NCBI GenBank assembly: GCA_002633005.1
Contig: NMRA01000594.1
Coordinates: forward strand, 4,180 to 28,481
Direction of reading: 5' to 3'
DNA length: 24,302 nucleotides
DNA from: Phoronis australis
Lineage: Eukaryota > Phoronida > Phoronidae
In this document: positions 9,930-20,070 of the stretch, in pieces
Numbering within the stretch: position 1 is the first letter of the stretch
Layout: each line of letters opens with the position of its first letter
The notes under the pieces: model-generated
Told to the model about the DNA's origin: nothing
Database searches by the model: none
The model's input: only the letters and a program-made list of their open reading frames with translations
Made by a program: the position numbers and the translations under genes

Positions 9930-12302
9930 ATTGTTGCACTGTTTGTTTTCATGAGAAGGTCCCAATTTACTCACTGCCATTGAGAAATGGTCTTTGGGTT
10001 CAATGATGTTTTTATGTATCGCGAGAGGTATTTCTTCAATAGCAGGTGCCAGCACCATTTCGTGGGGTGAAATTAATAATGGTAGTAATCTTAGGTCCTC
10101 AAGTACCAAGAATGAACTACATTTGGACTCGACAAGGCGTGTTACCAAAATTAGTCGCCAGACAGCGTTCAACCATAAGCAAACAGAATGTAATGAGCCA
10201 ATGGAGGCTCCACAAAAGTTGTTTTGGTAGGGTGTGTTTATTGGTACCAAACTAATGGCCACTGAATGGTGCAGGGTATATTACACGTGTCTTAGAAGAA
10301 AACTGACAAATAAAACCTTGAAGTCATACAAACCTATCAACAAACTCAGAAAGTAAACAAATCGAATTTTCAGAAAGCCTCTATGCTGTTTTTGTTCATA
10401 TACAAGATAAGACACAACCTCTTTCAATTAAATAATAACACAGCTGTTAAATTTCAAAATGAGTTTGCAGTCAGTCGGATGTCAGACCAACCACTTGTCG
10501 TCATGACACTTGAGTGGTTCGTCAGATGCAGGGGTGAAAATAAGCTGGAAAACATCCACAAGATGACTCACAATGGGTCGAATCCATCCGGATATTAAGA
10601 TGTGCTGTTGTCCAGATAACAGAAACCTAGTTGCAAAATTTCTCGAAAAACTTACAAAGAAGCTAATGTAAAATATAATTGACCCTCGATGGCCCAACGT
10701 TATTCAGATCCGTCTTAACATTGTCGTTATCCAGTTTCACATGCACAGGAAAGCACTGCCGAAATTTTACCAAAGTTCCACCAATGAAATAATTTAGGAA
10801 ATACATTCGCAGACACAAAAACAAAATTACCACTTTGGAGCACAGTAGTGCGGACAGTCAGCCAAAACAACTAATAACAAATCAACGTGGAACATCCATA
10901 TGCGCGCACTAGGTGAGTCGCATGCAGTGAGCATAACAGATGTGACCACTCCCACAACAAAAACCAATGTTAGCAAATTTACTATCCTAGATAGGAACAT
11001 ACCTGTCATCATGAATCTAAGACTTACAGAGGAAAGAGACGCACACGACAACTGATACAAAAACACTTTAAAAGTCTTTTCGGAGCTCAACGTTTAGTCA
11101 AATACACGTGCTGTTTAGTAAATGTAACTTATCGAATTCAATTGTTCATTCCAAAATAAAAAGGCATCTGTTGGAGATCCATCTCAAGATTTGCATTGAG
11201 TCAAAATGAAAATAATAAGTTTTTTGCCACAAGAGAGTTCCACAGGAATCTGTCCTTCTCAAAAATGATAGTCAGCCATGCAATTTCCAGTAGTGATATG
11301 TACATGTATGCCAATGCTCTTGATACTTCATGCACCCATACTGTGAAATGGCCGATAGTGAGACAGTCGCCAATAAAGGAAACAGACAAAAAATAAGAAA
11401 ATAAAAAATGGTTAAAAATGGTATGAGATTGTGAAGATTTTGACGTATTTTAATTGAAATGCATATTTAACACCTTTCGAAGCTACATAGAGAAACGTAA
11501 ACATTTGCCAATGGGGGAACACAGGTAATCGGCTCCATCAGAAACTCATCACCTGCTGTTACGCACCTCCCTACAGATACATGTACAATATGTTAATGTA
11601 TGCCAGTTAAAGTCAGCAAAGATCCTGCAAGAGGTTTAAGAGATATGGCTGCAAAACTTCCAATAGAGGGTGCCAAATTAGTCATTTCCGTTCGAAAACT
11701 ATTCTCAGCTGCGGTCTTCCAAGTAGCTAGACATGCACGTATTTCAATGCTCATATTAATCCTTAGAGAGGATAGAGAGAACGATGACAAAACATTTGTA
11801 AAAATGGCGACTAAGTAGCATACAAGTCGTAGAAAATAACATGTGGTCGAAATGGTAAGGTATCGTTACATGTAGAATAGAAATACATCTGAGGAGCTCC
11901 AAAGATACATCAAACGTAAACATATAAAATTGCCACAAGGAAGCAGAGCGACAATCGCCTCGTTCCAAAACTCGTCTTCATCCATCGAAAACTTTATAGA
12001 ATCACTACTGCATGTCACGTCTCTCTAAGATCCTGCAACAGCCAGCAGTGTTCATCAACCCACGAAGCCGGATGCCCAGACTCCGAAAGCACACAAACAG
12101 ATGATAGGAATATTCACCCAGATATGCGCACACAAATGAAGATATGGCCATTTGTTTTCATTTACTACTCCCCGTAGTTACAATTGTCCAATTTTCTAAT
12201 CTCATTTCCGTAACTGACGAAACTCGATACATTCAGCAAATGTAGCGGAAAAAAGTTCAGTCTGATAACCTTTCCTCGCCCTGTAGCTTGCAGTGTACTC
12301 AC
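9930..12302. other. No supported gene; downstream intron or flank of the ankyrin gene
   Basis: About 2.4 kb with several open frames of 60-120 codons on both strands. An 87-codon minus-strand frame (10827-11090) contains a hydrophobic run and an internal CAG-GTATGT donor-like site, but lacks recognisable content. A minus-strand frame at 11593-11790 is likewise unassigned. Confidence 0.4.
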
Positions 12303-12401
12303 CTCGTTACATACATCTGTATTAGGTGCTGCCTCTTTTAACAAGTGAAACACGCCATGGTTACCTCCAAAAGCAGCGTAATGCAGCGGGAACATTCCAT
12401 C
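12303..12401 (-). CDS. Ankyrin-repeat protein, exon with repeat 5 (last one found)
   Basis: A TTCTTGTAG acceptor opens and a GTGAGT donor closes a 99-nt, phase-0 exon encoding 33 residues, the length of one ankyrin repeat. It begins DGMFPLHYAAFGGNHGVFHL, matching the ankyrin pattern 'DG.TPLH.AA..G....V..LL'. The second half (KEAAPNTDVCNE) departs from the consensus 'GAD.N..D'. A donor at its end means at least one further exon exists to the left, not identified. The preceding intron (about 3.2 kb) contains PLE-1. Ankyrin repeats bind protein partners; the partner and the rest of this protein are unknown. Confidence 0.85.
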
Positions 12402-12896
12402 CTACAAGAATACATTAAGCTTACCCGCAGATGCAACTTATGTTTTCCTGGACTGAATCACAATTACTTTTTCTGCGGTCCCGCGTACTGGCGTCAGGGT
12501 GTTTTTTTTATTTTCAAGGCATACCTTGTCGTGGCACTTATTCCAAACCTGCATTTGTTTAAAATCTGCACTTATTCAAGAAGGGCAGAGTGCAGACCGG
12601 CCGCTGTCTTGCTGATGCCTGTTCTTATGAAGTGCGTTGTATGTTTTACAAGTTTTTATGATTAATTATTGTTCTGAACAGTGTTCTTTTCACTTGATAA
12701 CAAATACCCAGAGGAATGAAGGAGTAACTTCTGTATATTAAACACGATTTTAGAGCGAAACTTACGTCAAGCTTCCAACACTTCTATTCAATAACATTCA
12801 GGTTTTATAAAACCATGAAAAGTTTGAGACATCTATTTGGGAAAACAGATAAAATTTGAGTCTAACACTGGAACAAAAAAATACTAAAACTAGCAA

Positions 12897-12925
12897 CGTT
12901 TGGGTCCGTTTCTCACCAACTTCAG
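12897..12925 (-). ncRNA. Degenerate hammerhead-ribozyme-like motif in the PLE-1 tail
   Basis: On the minus strand CTGAAGT is followed by a TGGT...GACC stem candidate and then CAAACG. Intact PLE tails can carry a hammerhead core CUGANGA-stem II-GAAA. Here the last core A of CUGANGA and the first G of GAAA are changed, so it should be inactive. The position, downstream of the GIY-YIG frame, fits published hammerhead motifs in PLE terminal repeats. Confidence 0.35.
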
Positions 12926-12957
12926 CTTGGCTTGTGACGTTACCATTATTCTGGCGA

Positions 12958-13023
12958 ATAGGTGGCGTTTTGTCTAGACGGCGCGGCACTGACGCCAGAA
13001 CGCTATCTCATACGTGTGACAAA
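12958..13023 (-). repeat. PLE-1 inverted terminal segment, 3' copy
   Basis: Pairs with 14597-14663 in reverse orientation, about 90% identical. It includes the shared core CTAGACGGCGCGGCA. It lies just downstream of the GIY-YIG frame. Confidence 0.9.
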
Positions 13024-13239
13024 ATTGAATCTTAAACCACCTCGTTTCTTTAAAGAGAGACTATCAACGCTCCAAAGTAGGGAGTATGCATGAGGTTTTG
13101 GGAACAATGTTTGCTTTGACCGCAAATTTGTTGCGAGCTCGCTGGAGCAGGACGAAACTCAGTTTTGTGCAAATTTATTGAGTTTTGTGTTAGATATGAA
13201 CGGTTGAAGTGAAGCGAATTTGGAAGTCCTTGATGAGAG

Positions 13240-13851
13240 TGTCATAACTTGTTGTATAATATGTAGTCTATTGAGGACGATCAGAAGCTGATGACGCCTG
13301 TGTTTTGAAAAAGTCTTCTTCACAGTCTAGGATATATCGTGAAATCCTTAGTATTGAAATCATGTGTCCAGGGGCGTACAGGTGGCTAAAAATAACCGAA
13401 TCGTAAGTGTCCCCGTAACCAGCATGGCGATGTTGTGACATACGCATTTTAATGGACGATTTGTTTCACCAACGTAGCTTTCTGAGCACTCGGGATCCCT
13501 ACACTGAACGCAATAAACAACACATGATTTATGACCCTTGGGGGTCTTGTCCTTGACATTAACCAGTTGGCTGTAGAGAGAATTAAACGGTTCTTGGATT
13601 ATCTAAAAGTCAAACTGTTTGAATATCCTCATGCGGCGGTTAGAAAGACCCTGGACAAAGGGAATCACCACACAAGAAGTATGACTCGCAGTAGGTGTTG
13701 TCTGAGTCTTTACTTTTCTCCTCTTTGATCTTTCCGCTTCGGTGAACGACCAACCTGTATAACGGCACTTGTTAAGGGCGTCCTTAGTGTAATTCAGTTC
13801 CTCAGAAATGGTCGAAGGATCACAAATGATAGTGTTAGCTTTGTTTTTCAA
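13240..13851 (-). pseudogene. PLE-1 linker and GIY-YIG endonuclease, frameshifted
   Basis: The minus strand first gives the conserved region after the RT, including SFTEAERSKRR and SCVVIPFVQGLSNRR (13603-13851). It then reads VKDKTPKGHKSCVVYCVQC and SYVGETNRPLK, the 'GIY' and 'YIG' portions of the PLE nuclease. After a one-base frame change the reading continues with MSQHRHAG and FSHLYAPGH, which match the downstream Arg/His-rich block, and ends at a TAG near 13274. GIY-YIG nucleases nick target DNA in PLE transposition. At least two frame breaks, including one between 13603 and about 13560, make this copy non-functional. Confidence 0.8.
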
Positions 13852-14556
13852 AATGCAAATGACATCCAGCTTTTGGATGAGAGGATGGTTCGAGTCAAAT
13901 TGGAGATATTGATCAGAGGGTGTACTCTTGCGGTGAACCTTGGTGCCAAATGATCTGTCCTGTTTAATGGAGACTACAAACAGTCCAGAATAGGTAGCTT
14001 GTCGTCTTTGCAGGGTACCTAAGTGAATTTGATGTTATGGTCAAACTCATTAATGAACTTGAAGAGAGCAGAGAGTTCATTCTTGCGAATAATAACAAAC
14101 GTGTCGTCCACATATCTCAACCACAATCTAGGGGGGTGGCCAGGGTACTGAGTAAGAATGAGCTGTTCGAAGACACCATATGTAGGTTTTTTATATGGGA
14201 GATACCGGTGAGCCCATTGCACATCCATGCTATTAAATGTACTGCAACTGGTTAAACACAAAATAAGTACTTTTCAGACATACATGTAACGGCAAAAGGT
14301 CGCAGACTTGATCAACTGACAGGGAACGTGTTGAATCGAGCTCTGGATCTTTGGAGATTAAACCCTCAGCAATGGACGGAGGATCTTGAGAAGGAATGCC
14401 AGTAAACAGGACACTAACATGTAAACGACGTTATAATCTCATCCGGTTTCAGAGCAAAGTACTTTAGTTTGTTCCCAAAAACTTTAGTGTTCACAACATG
14501 ATTGGGTTGTTCCCGACAGGAGGGACAAAATACTGTTAACATGTTTAACGATGTTG
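13852..14556 (-). pseudogene. PLE-1 reverse transcriptase, frameshifted
   Basis: In minus-strand order the pieces are NTKVFGNKLKYFALKPDEI, then GLISKDPELDSTRSLSVDQV, then GCAMGSPVSPI, then LWLRYVDDTFVII with the catalytic YVDD at 14104-14115, and finally HRKSTPSDQYLQFDSNHPL. These match the order of PLE reverse transcriptase motifs, including the two catalytic aspartates of YVDD. They lie in different frames and are split by stops (for example after QLQYI near 14236, and after GSPVSPI), so the gene is dead. The region N-terminal to the first piece is absent; the inverted terminal copy begins about 40 bases away. I found no intact start. Confidence 0.88.
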
Positions 14557-14596
14557 TACATGTAAGTTAAATAAGCAAGGTGCCTTTTTTATTTGA

Positions 14597-14663
14597 TTTG
14601 TCACACGTGTGGGATGGCGTTCTGACGTCAATGCCGCGCCGTCTAGTCAAATCGCCACCTATT
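14597..14663 (+). repeat. PLE-1 inverted terminal segment, 5' copy
   Basis: Reverse complement of 12958-13023 with seven mismatches. It sits at the 5' end of the element beside the truncated RT. A further 44 bp (14664-14707) lacks a counterpart in the 3' copy and may be the short extra tail reported for some PLEs. Confidence 0.9.
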
Positions 14664-15223
14664 GAAATGAAAACTCAAATGTAAGCATTATTTTTATCAT
14701 TTATTCAAGATACAAATTTGAATTACATGTAGTTAAAAAATCTGGTTCTAGATTATTCATATTAACTTAATTCTTTTGCAACCACAACCCGAACACATTA
14801 TGGCCACCCAGTGAAACGAAACGGGGTAATGTGAGGTTATGCAAAAATCAAATTGGACCTTTTTGTGTGACGACATTTGAGCTAAAAAAGGTCAAAAATG
14901 CTCGTGGCTCCCTTTTTTCTCACAGCGTATTTCAAAGAAAACACGTTGAGCATCAACATAAGTCTTAGAACACATTCAATGACGTTACTTGAGTGACGGA
15001 GCCAAAACGCTCAAGGTACATGTACTCGTGACTTACAAAAAACGTTTGTTTACGCCGAAGTAAAAAATTAGCAAACCTGCATCATACATTTAAAGCTCAT
15101 AATCTGGGAAACTGAAATTTTAAAACAATATAACTCTCTTTTTCAAAGCATTATTAATTTAGTTAGAGGTAGCCTCTTGGTAACCTATCTCAACTTCACA
15201 TTTTTGAAGGACCTGTTTTAGGC

Positions 15224-15324
15224 GCACACACACACATACACACACACACACACTCACCCACACATACACACACAAAACAAACACACACACGCACACGCAC
15301 ACATACACACACACACACACAAAC
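15224..15324. repeat. AC/GT microsatellite
   Basis: About 100 bp of interrupted ACAC repeats with T, G and A interruptions, inside the large ankyrin-gene intron. Confidence 0.95.
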
Positions 15325-15628
15325 ATCACCTAAATGTATAAAATCGGCGATAAGTTAAAACTGTGCCAAACATTGTTAAGAGAGATTATTAACCAAGGTG
15401 ATCATTTGGTCACTGCAAATAAACACATTTTTCGAATAAGAGACCATACTGTTTTCAGTTGCCGACACTAATCAAAGAGAATTTTCTATATCAATCGCGA
15501 AATTAACGAAAAGTAATGTACAGCTATCCTCTGAAGGTTTGGATTTTTGTTTGGCACACCTCAAGATTAGTCCTTATCAGCCTGAACCATCTACATGTAC
15601 TGTATATGCGAGTTATCTGTTTACTTAC

Positions 15629-15727
15629 TTCATCCTTTTCGCGTTCATCTAATCCATTACTTCGAAGCAAATCCACTGTATCAATATTTCCTCCCAATGC
15701 AGCAAAATGCAGAACTGTTCTCTTCCC
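15629..15727 (-). CDS. Ankyrin-repeat protein, exon with repeat 4
   Basis: A 99-nt phase-0 exon between a TTATAG acceptor and a GTAAGT donor. It encodes 33 residues starting GKRTVLHFAALGGNIDTVDL, a clear ankyrin helix-turn-helix, and ends LDEREKDE in the loop region. The 'HFAALGGN' core closely matches HYAALGGN of repeat 2 and HYAAFGGN of repeat 5. The exon contains exactly one repeat, so gain or loss of such exons leaves the frame unchanged. Function is inferred only as protein binding. Confidence 0.92.
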
Positions 15728-16300
15728 CTATAAGAAGTATCTTATTCAATTTAAAACGTTCACATTTATGAATTCAACCAAACTGATTACTGCATTTTTG
15801 TTGCATTACTAGGAAGTTTACGTGAGAGATCAAAACGCCCTTCTAAAGCATATGTTCTTTGAATGAGGTAGTGATTCTGTGGTTATTCAGTAGGTGGCAG
15901 TTCTTCTCCTCAATCAACATTCTGAAAGTTTTTATATATAATGCCAATTTGGGGTGCTCCAAAGCTTAAGTGTGGTACGGAGATCAGAGAACCACAGTGG
16001 CGTTTTTGCTAAGAAAAAAACATTTAAGAATTACAAAACCTTTCAAAACAATGGGGCCTGATGTCTAAATTCCAAATTATTTTTGACATCCTGGAGCACA
16101 GAGTTTGAATCAGAGTAGAAAGGAAATGTGTCAAAAAATCGATTCCCATAAAAATTTAGAACCCACGGCCGAAACGTATTCTATCTAAACATGCAATAAA
16201 AGAGCATGGCAATGTGTTCCTTTGCAAACTAGAAAAAACCCGCGTCAAGCTTGGCGTCACTGGAATACCATGCAAAACGAGAGGGGTAGAATATACTCAC

Positions 16301-16393
16301 TCTGTCTTGTGGGTGAACACTTGCTCCTTCAACCAACAACAACTTGACAATATCAAGGTGACCTCCCAAGGATGCATAATGTAAAGGCGTTCT
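16301..16393 (-). CDS. Ankyrin-repeat protein, exon with repeat 3
   Basis: The best-conserved repeat of the series: RTPLHYASLGGHLDIVKLLL followed by VEGASVHPQDR, with canonical TPLH, GH and LLL..GA positions. It ends at a GTGAGT donor. The most likely acceptor (pyrimidine-rich tract ending GGTTTAAG) makes the exon 93 nt, 31 codons, phase 0. That is two codons shorter than its four sister exons, at the repeat's first turn. An alternative AG two bases downstream would break the frame, so I prefer 16393 as the exon's upstream edge. Confidence 0.9.
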
Positions 16394-16399
16394 CTTAAA

Positions 16400-17831
16400 C
16401 CAAAAGGCAAATTGATACTACACAAGGTGTTTCCCAAAAATTCATTATCACAACAAACGTGAATGGGAAAATAAAGCTTCAACGTTTAATTTCAATTCTT
16501 AAATTAAATCTGCTTTTGAATGATATTTAATATCGCGTATGACCAGGTGCAGAAAATCCGGAACAGTGAAGGACAACCAGGGCGTCGAAATCAGATGCAA
16601 TGTAGTAGCTGAAAGCATTTAAATAGTGACTGAATTCGTAAAAATCCAATTTCATAACGAGACGGTCATGCAAAGACCGAGTTCTCAAAGTTTGTTTCCT
16701 TATTTTGGTACTTGGTGGAACGAACAACACTCTTCAGTTCACACCAAGTTCTTTACTACATACTACAGACTGCCCTCAAAGAGATAAAATATTTGTAAAC
16801 AATAATTCAGATTGAAGCTCCATAGCAATTAGTTGAAGTAGGGAGAAAGGTGTATCCCCGAGCTTGCCTGCATGTGTCATTTTAAATTAATTGTTTTACG
16901 TCACCTGGAGCACGCTGTACTTGACGTGGAATCATTGCGCAAATCTCTGCTTTGATGGTTCCACGAAACTCTAATACAACTTATGTAAAAGTATCGCCAC
17001 CATAAGGCTCCACAAGCCATTGGAGGAATTCCCTTGTACATTTACCCATCCCGCAAAATCCCTCCAAAAAGTTTTGCTGTTGTGCATATTTGCTTTCTGT
17101 CAGTAGATGCACCAAAGTTCCTGAATCGGTAATGATGAGGCATTGACAAATTCAAAGGAATTCAAGATGCATTTGATCCTACTTGTTGTGATGAGGCAAC
17201 GACTTTTGACTGCCATTGATCTGAGTTTATGTCTGCGGTGACGTTTAGCTTCATGGCATCCGCTCATGATTTGTTCAAGAAACGGGAAGTGTGCAACAAA
17301 TGGCCTAAGCATCTTCTATCCCTGTTTACAGCCGTGTGAACATTTTCAGCATTAGAATACTTAAAATTTCCAGTCTATAAAAATGGTGTCCTGGTAAATG
17401 ATGTCAACAAACCTTTGAGACCTACTTCCTGAGGATCACAGTATTGTTTGAAGTGTTGAATTTGCTTCGCCCCTGAGCCCCTGAATGAACACAGAGGCAA
17501 CTCCCTTTACCCTACTACCCTCTGTCAATGTCATTGAAAACGCCGGTTGAAGTTATCTTTTGATAACGACGGCAAAATTTTTTTGGGCCGAACAGCCTTG
17601 TTGAGGTTTTGCTAATGTTAATCTCAAAACTTCATGTGATATGCCAGTATATTGAAACTGGGATTTAGCCAGCGCCTGAGATCGAACTTTGATGAAAGAA
17701 GAGACAGCTTAAATTTATCTCGAAAACATATTTAAAAAGCGATGTTTTCTTATCATTGGATGCTGCTCAGAAGGTAATTATTAATGTGTGTCCACAACAC
17801 CAAACTAATGTTTTCTTTTGAATATACTTAC
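16400..17831 (-). other. Intron of the ankyrin gene, nothing else recognised
   Basis: About 1.4 kb between repeats 2 and 3. Several short open frames appear on the minus strand (for example 17100-17312) but none has ankyrin or other recognisable content. Confidence 0.55.
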
Positions 17832-17930
17832 GGAGTCAGCTTGACAAGCATCCGTTGTTTTCGTCAAAAATCCCGTTAACACTTCAGGATTACCTCCCAG
17901 CGCAGCATAATGCAAAAGGGAATCATTGTT
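17832..17930 (-). CDS. Ankyrin-repeat protein, exon with repeat 2
   Basis: A 99-nt phase-0 exon between a CTTTACAG acceptor and a GTAAGT donor. It encodes 33 residues beginning NNDSLLHYAALGGNPEVLTG and ending with KTTDACQADS. Helix 1 and the GGN turn are conserved, whereas TPLH has become SLLH and the second helix departs from 'VV.LLL..GA'. It is the same length and phase as repeats 1, 4 and 5, supporting an origin by exon duplication. Confidence 0.9.
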
Positions 17931-18360
17931 CTGTAAAGATACAACGGAGCATTTTCAAATTGACAATAAAGGTGATGGTTCACTCAACATCAAAATTTAA
18001 ATTGCGGTCGTTTTACATTAACCTCAGAGGTTAAAACCAAAAATTTTTACAACCCTGGGATGGATAATTTCATTATTTTAGGTCACAAGGTGAGTTGCCA
18101 AAAATGGCAACGTACTAAACACGATAAGACTTTTTTGCTATTTGCTATTAAAGTGTTAGTCAGCTCATAAGATTCACGCATATGTCCAGCTGCATGGTTC
18201 CTTTGAAGATTGCGGCAGATTTTAAGATTTGCCAGCCGGTCAAGTTGCCCTAACTCGGGCGGTGAGTGCGTCAGCGTCAGATTAGTTAGAACTGCACAGT
18301 GAACAACACTGAAATTCAACCGGCCAAATGGTGATCTTACATGCAGGAATATTAACTTAC

Positions 18361-18459
18361 GGCGTCTGCCATGGGTGGGTGGGGGAATTTATCCAAAATA
18401 AGGTTCACAATCTCCAGATTGCCCCCCAGAGTTGCAAAACGGAGAGCTCCTCTTATCCA
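18361..18459 (-). CDS. Ankyrin-repeat protein, exon with repeat 1 (first one found)
   Basis: A 99-nt phase-0 exon between an ATTTTCAG acceptor and a GTAAGT donor. It encodes 33 residues starting WIRGALRFATLGGNLEIVNL and ending KFPHPPMADA. The LGGN turn and 'EIVNLIL' helix are ankyrin-like, but TPLH is replaced by GALR and the loop by a proline-rich stretch, so it may be a divergent or capping repeat. An acceptor at its start shows that upstream exons exist to the right; PLE-2 lies in that direction. No start codon, promoter or first exon was found. Confidence 0.85.
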
Positions 18460-18600
18460 CTGAAAATTACGATGATTTATTGATATTATTAAAGATGGTG
18501 ACATACTTAAAGTCACTATTTCCTTTACTTTCGCCTGCTTAGATCACAAATTGAGCTTTGCCAATCGAAAGATATCACTAATTCAGAGACTAAACTCAAA

Positions 18601-18675
18601 GGTGGATTTAGGGGGGCAGCCCCCTTCACCCCCCCCCCGTCTGCCGCAAAAAAATAAAACAGCAAGAGCGTGAGG
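18601..18675 (+). repeat. G-rich dispersed repeat, copy 2
   Basis: GGTGGATTTAGGGGGGCAGC, a C-run, then CTGCCGCAAAAAAATAAAAC and AGCAAGAGCGTGAG. The block order matches copies at 5941-6000 and 23979-24062. It starts with a hAT-like end sequence; the opposite end was not found. Confidence 0.65.
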
Positions 18676-18679
18676 GAGT

Positions 18680-19050
18680 GTTGAGTTTCTCAATTAACCA
18701 AGACAATTAATATTATACGGCTGAAACAAAATTAGCAATGTTTGTGCGTGTGGGGGGAGGGGCTCACGTGTCCGTTTCAGACCGCTGGCGCAATCGTAAC
18801 GGAACTATGGTTAAGTAATGGCGCTCCTGGTCGATATTTGCGTGACATCCCAGCGGAGCGGCAGTGGCGCTAGGCACCATCAATTTGTGTCTGTTGTCTG
18901 CTCCACTGTGCAATTAAGGAAATTACTTCATTTTTTCAAAGAAAACGGTATCTGATTGACGATGAAGCAACAAAAGCTACTGGTAAGATGTAAATTTTAA
19001 TCAAAGCCTCAGTGAATCACTCAAAACTCATAATTTTCTCTTTGTGAAAT
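18680..19050. other. No supported gene
   Basis: Short non-coding stretch between two repeat copies. Confidence 0.4.
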
Positions 19051-19427
19051 ATGAAAGGAAAATGCCAATCAAGAAACAGCCTATTTTGTATCAATTTAGA
19101 TCGATTAGTTCCCCTCGATTACAGCAAGTTCAGTTGTTTTACCTGACAGCTGACGGCAGACGGAGGTATTGAAATTAACCAATGACATAATAGGTTCGAA
19201 CGCAGTCTGATCAGACATTCACAACATGCTTACTGGTGTCAACTTATCGTTTGAATGCATCGTTTTGCACCAGTAAATCATCAAATTTCGATGTAAAGCC
19301 CTTACAAATACACCGGGTTCATGAACAAACGTGTTGTTTTATTTTATTTCCTTGTTTCGGATTTATAGGTATACGAACGTGCGGTAGCCTACAAGGAGTC
19401 AAGTAGTGTAGACCCCTATAGGCCAAT
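19051..19427 (+). repeat. Unclassified interspersed repeat, copy A
   Basis: Aligns along its length, in reverse orientation, to 21252-21607 inside PLE-2. Shared anchors include TGTATCAATTTAGATCGA, TACTGGTGTCA, TTCGATGTAAA, ACGTGTTGTTTTATTT and GTAGCCTACAA. By eye the copies agree at about three quarters of positions with small gaps. No coding frame, tRNA-like promoter or terminal inverted repeat was found, so its class is open. Confidence 0.8.
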
Positions 19428-19783
19428 TTAAAATGGTCGATCGCGGAAGTTTGGGTCAATTTGGTGATAAATTCGAAACCTTCTTTCGTGAAATAAAGAC
19501 ATTAAAGATAGTGTGTGGTACTTTTAGACTTGCGATTTGTTTCAGTTCTAAACACACAAAACGCTTGTTATCCCAGGCAGTGCCTCAGGCCCGTTGGGGC
19601 AGCCGGGACTGGATATCACGAGTAAACCTCCAGTCACGTAAAGACTATACTAGTGAGCCAAAGAAATAATGTGCACGTAATTATTTTAGTGAATTAGCAA
19701 CGCAAATGCAAATGTACTTACTTGTCGGGGGGGGTGGGGAAATCAAGTTGCCCTTTTACAGAACCGTCAGTGAAAAGTTGTAC
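19428..19783. other. No supported gene; G-run
   Basis: Holds a 78-codon plus-strand frame (19433-19669) with no recognisable domain, and a G-rich run near 19729. It forms the left flank of PLE-2. Confidence 0.4.
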
Positions 19784-19797
19784 AGTAACAATGATGT
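19784..19797 (+). repeat. PLE-2 target-site duplication, left copy
   Basis: AGTAACAATGATGT is repeated exactly and in the same orientation at 21959-21972, on the other side of PLE-2. Confidence 0.85.
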
Positions 19798-19979
19798 TAT
19801 ACAGAATTTGTTAAATGCACGAAGCTTTTCATTGTGCACCGTCTTTATTCCGTTACGTTCGTACTTTCGGAACAAAACTCTTCTCTCAACTGAACATAGA
19901 TACGGTAACTGACCTAGCGACATAATTAAAAGACACACAATATTTCGAAAAATACATGTACTTGTTTTATTCTCAAGTG
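19797..19979 (-). repeat. PLE-2 inverted terminal segment, 3' copy
   Basis: Pairs with 21748-21925 in reverse orientation at roughly nine of ten bases. The shared core includes TTCCGTTACGTTCGTACTTT. A related, more diverged copy occurs at the right window edge. Confidence 0.93.
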
Positions 19980-20070
19980 AAGATAAAATGACGCAATAAT
20001 GCCACCACAGAGTATAAGCTGACGAAACACACAGTGAGACACGGCGGGTGTGAAATACTGCAAAGAATGA

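Larger units (their letters stand above)
12860..14707 (-). mobile_element. PLE-1: decayed Penelope-like retroelement
   Basis: A minus-strand element with reverse transcriptase (14019-14556) followed by GIY-YIG endonuclease (13240-13851), the standard PLE order. Frameshifts and stops show it is dead. A 67-bp segment near the 3' end (12958-13023) recurs inverted at the 5' end (14597-14663) with about 60 of 67 bases matching, a feature known for PLE 'pseudo-LTRs'. The borders are inferred from an imperfect flanking direct repeat: AGATAAAATTTGA at 12847-12859 and AGATACAAATTTGA at 14708-14721. The match is AT-rich, so the borders are less certain than for PLE-2. The N-terminal part of the protein is missing. 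Confidence 0.85.
12402..15628 (-). other. Large intron carrying a PLE insertion
   Basis: The interval between ankyrin exons 4 and 5 is the longest of the introns seen. It contains PLE-1 and an AC microsatellite. The PLE is in the same orientation as the gene. Confidence 0.75.

Noticed and set aside
9891-10262. 123-codon minus-strand frame as a gene
   Set aside because: Its end overlaps the hAT-like terminal sequence and the composition is not protein-like. Competing frames on the plus strand are equally long.
10827-11090. 87-codon hydrophobic minus-strand frame as a membrane protein
   Set aside because: No recognisable family, and donor-like sites fall inside the frame. One hydrophobic run in AT-rich DNA is weak evidence.
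13288-13310. Plus-strand CTGATGA followed by GAAA as a hammerhead ribozyme
   Set aside because: The intervening sequence cannot form stem II, and the site lies antisense to the end of the PLE-1 nuclease frame.
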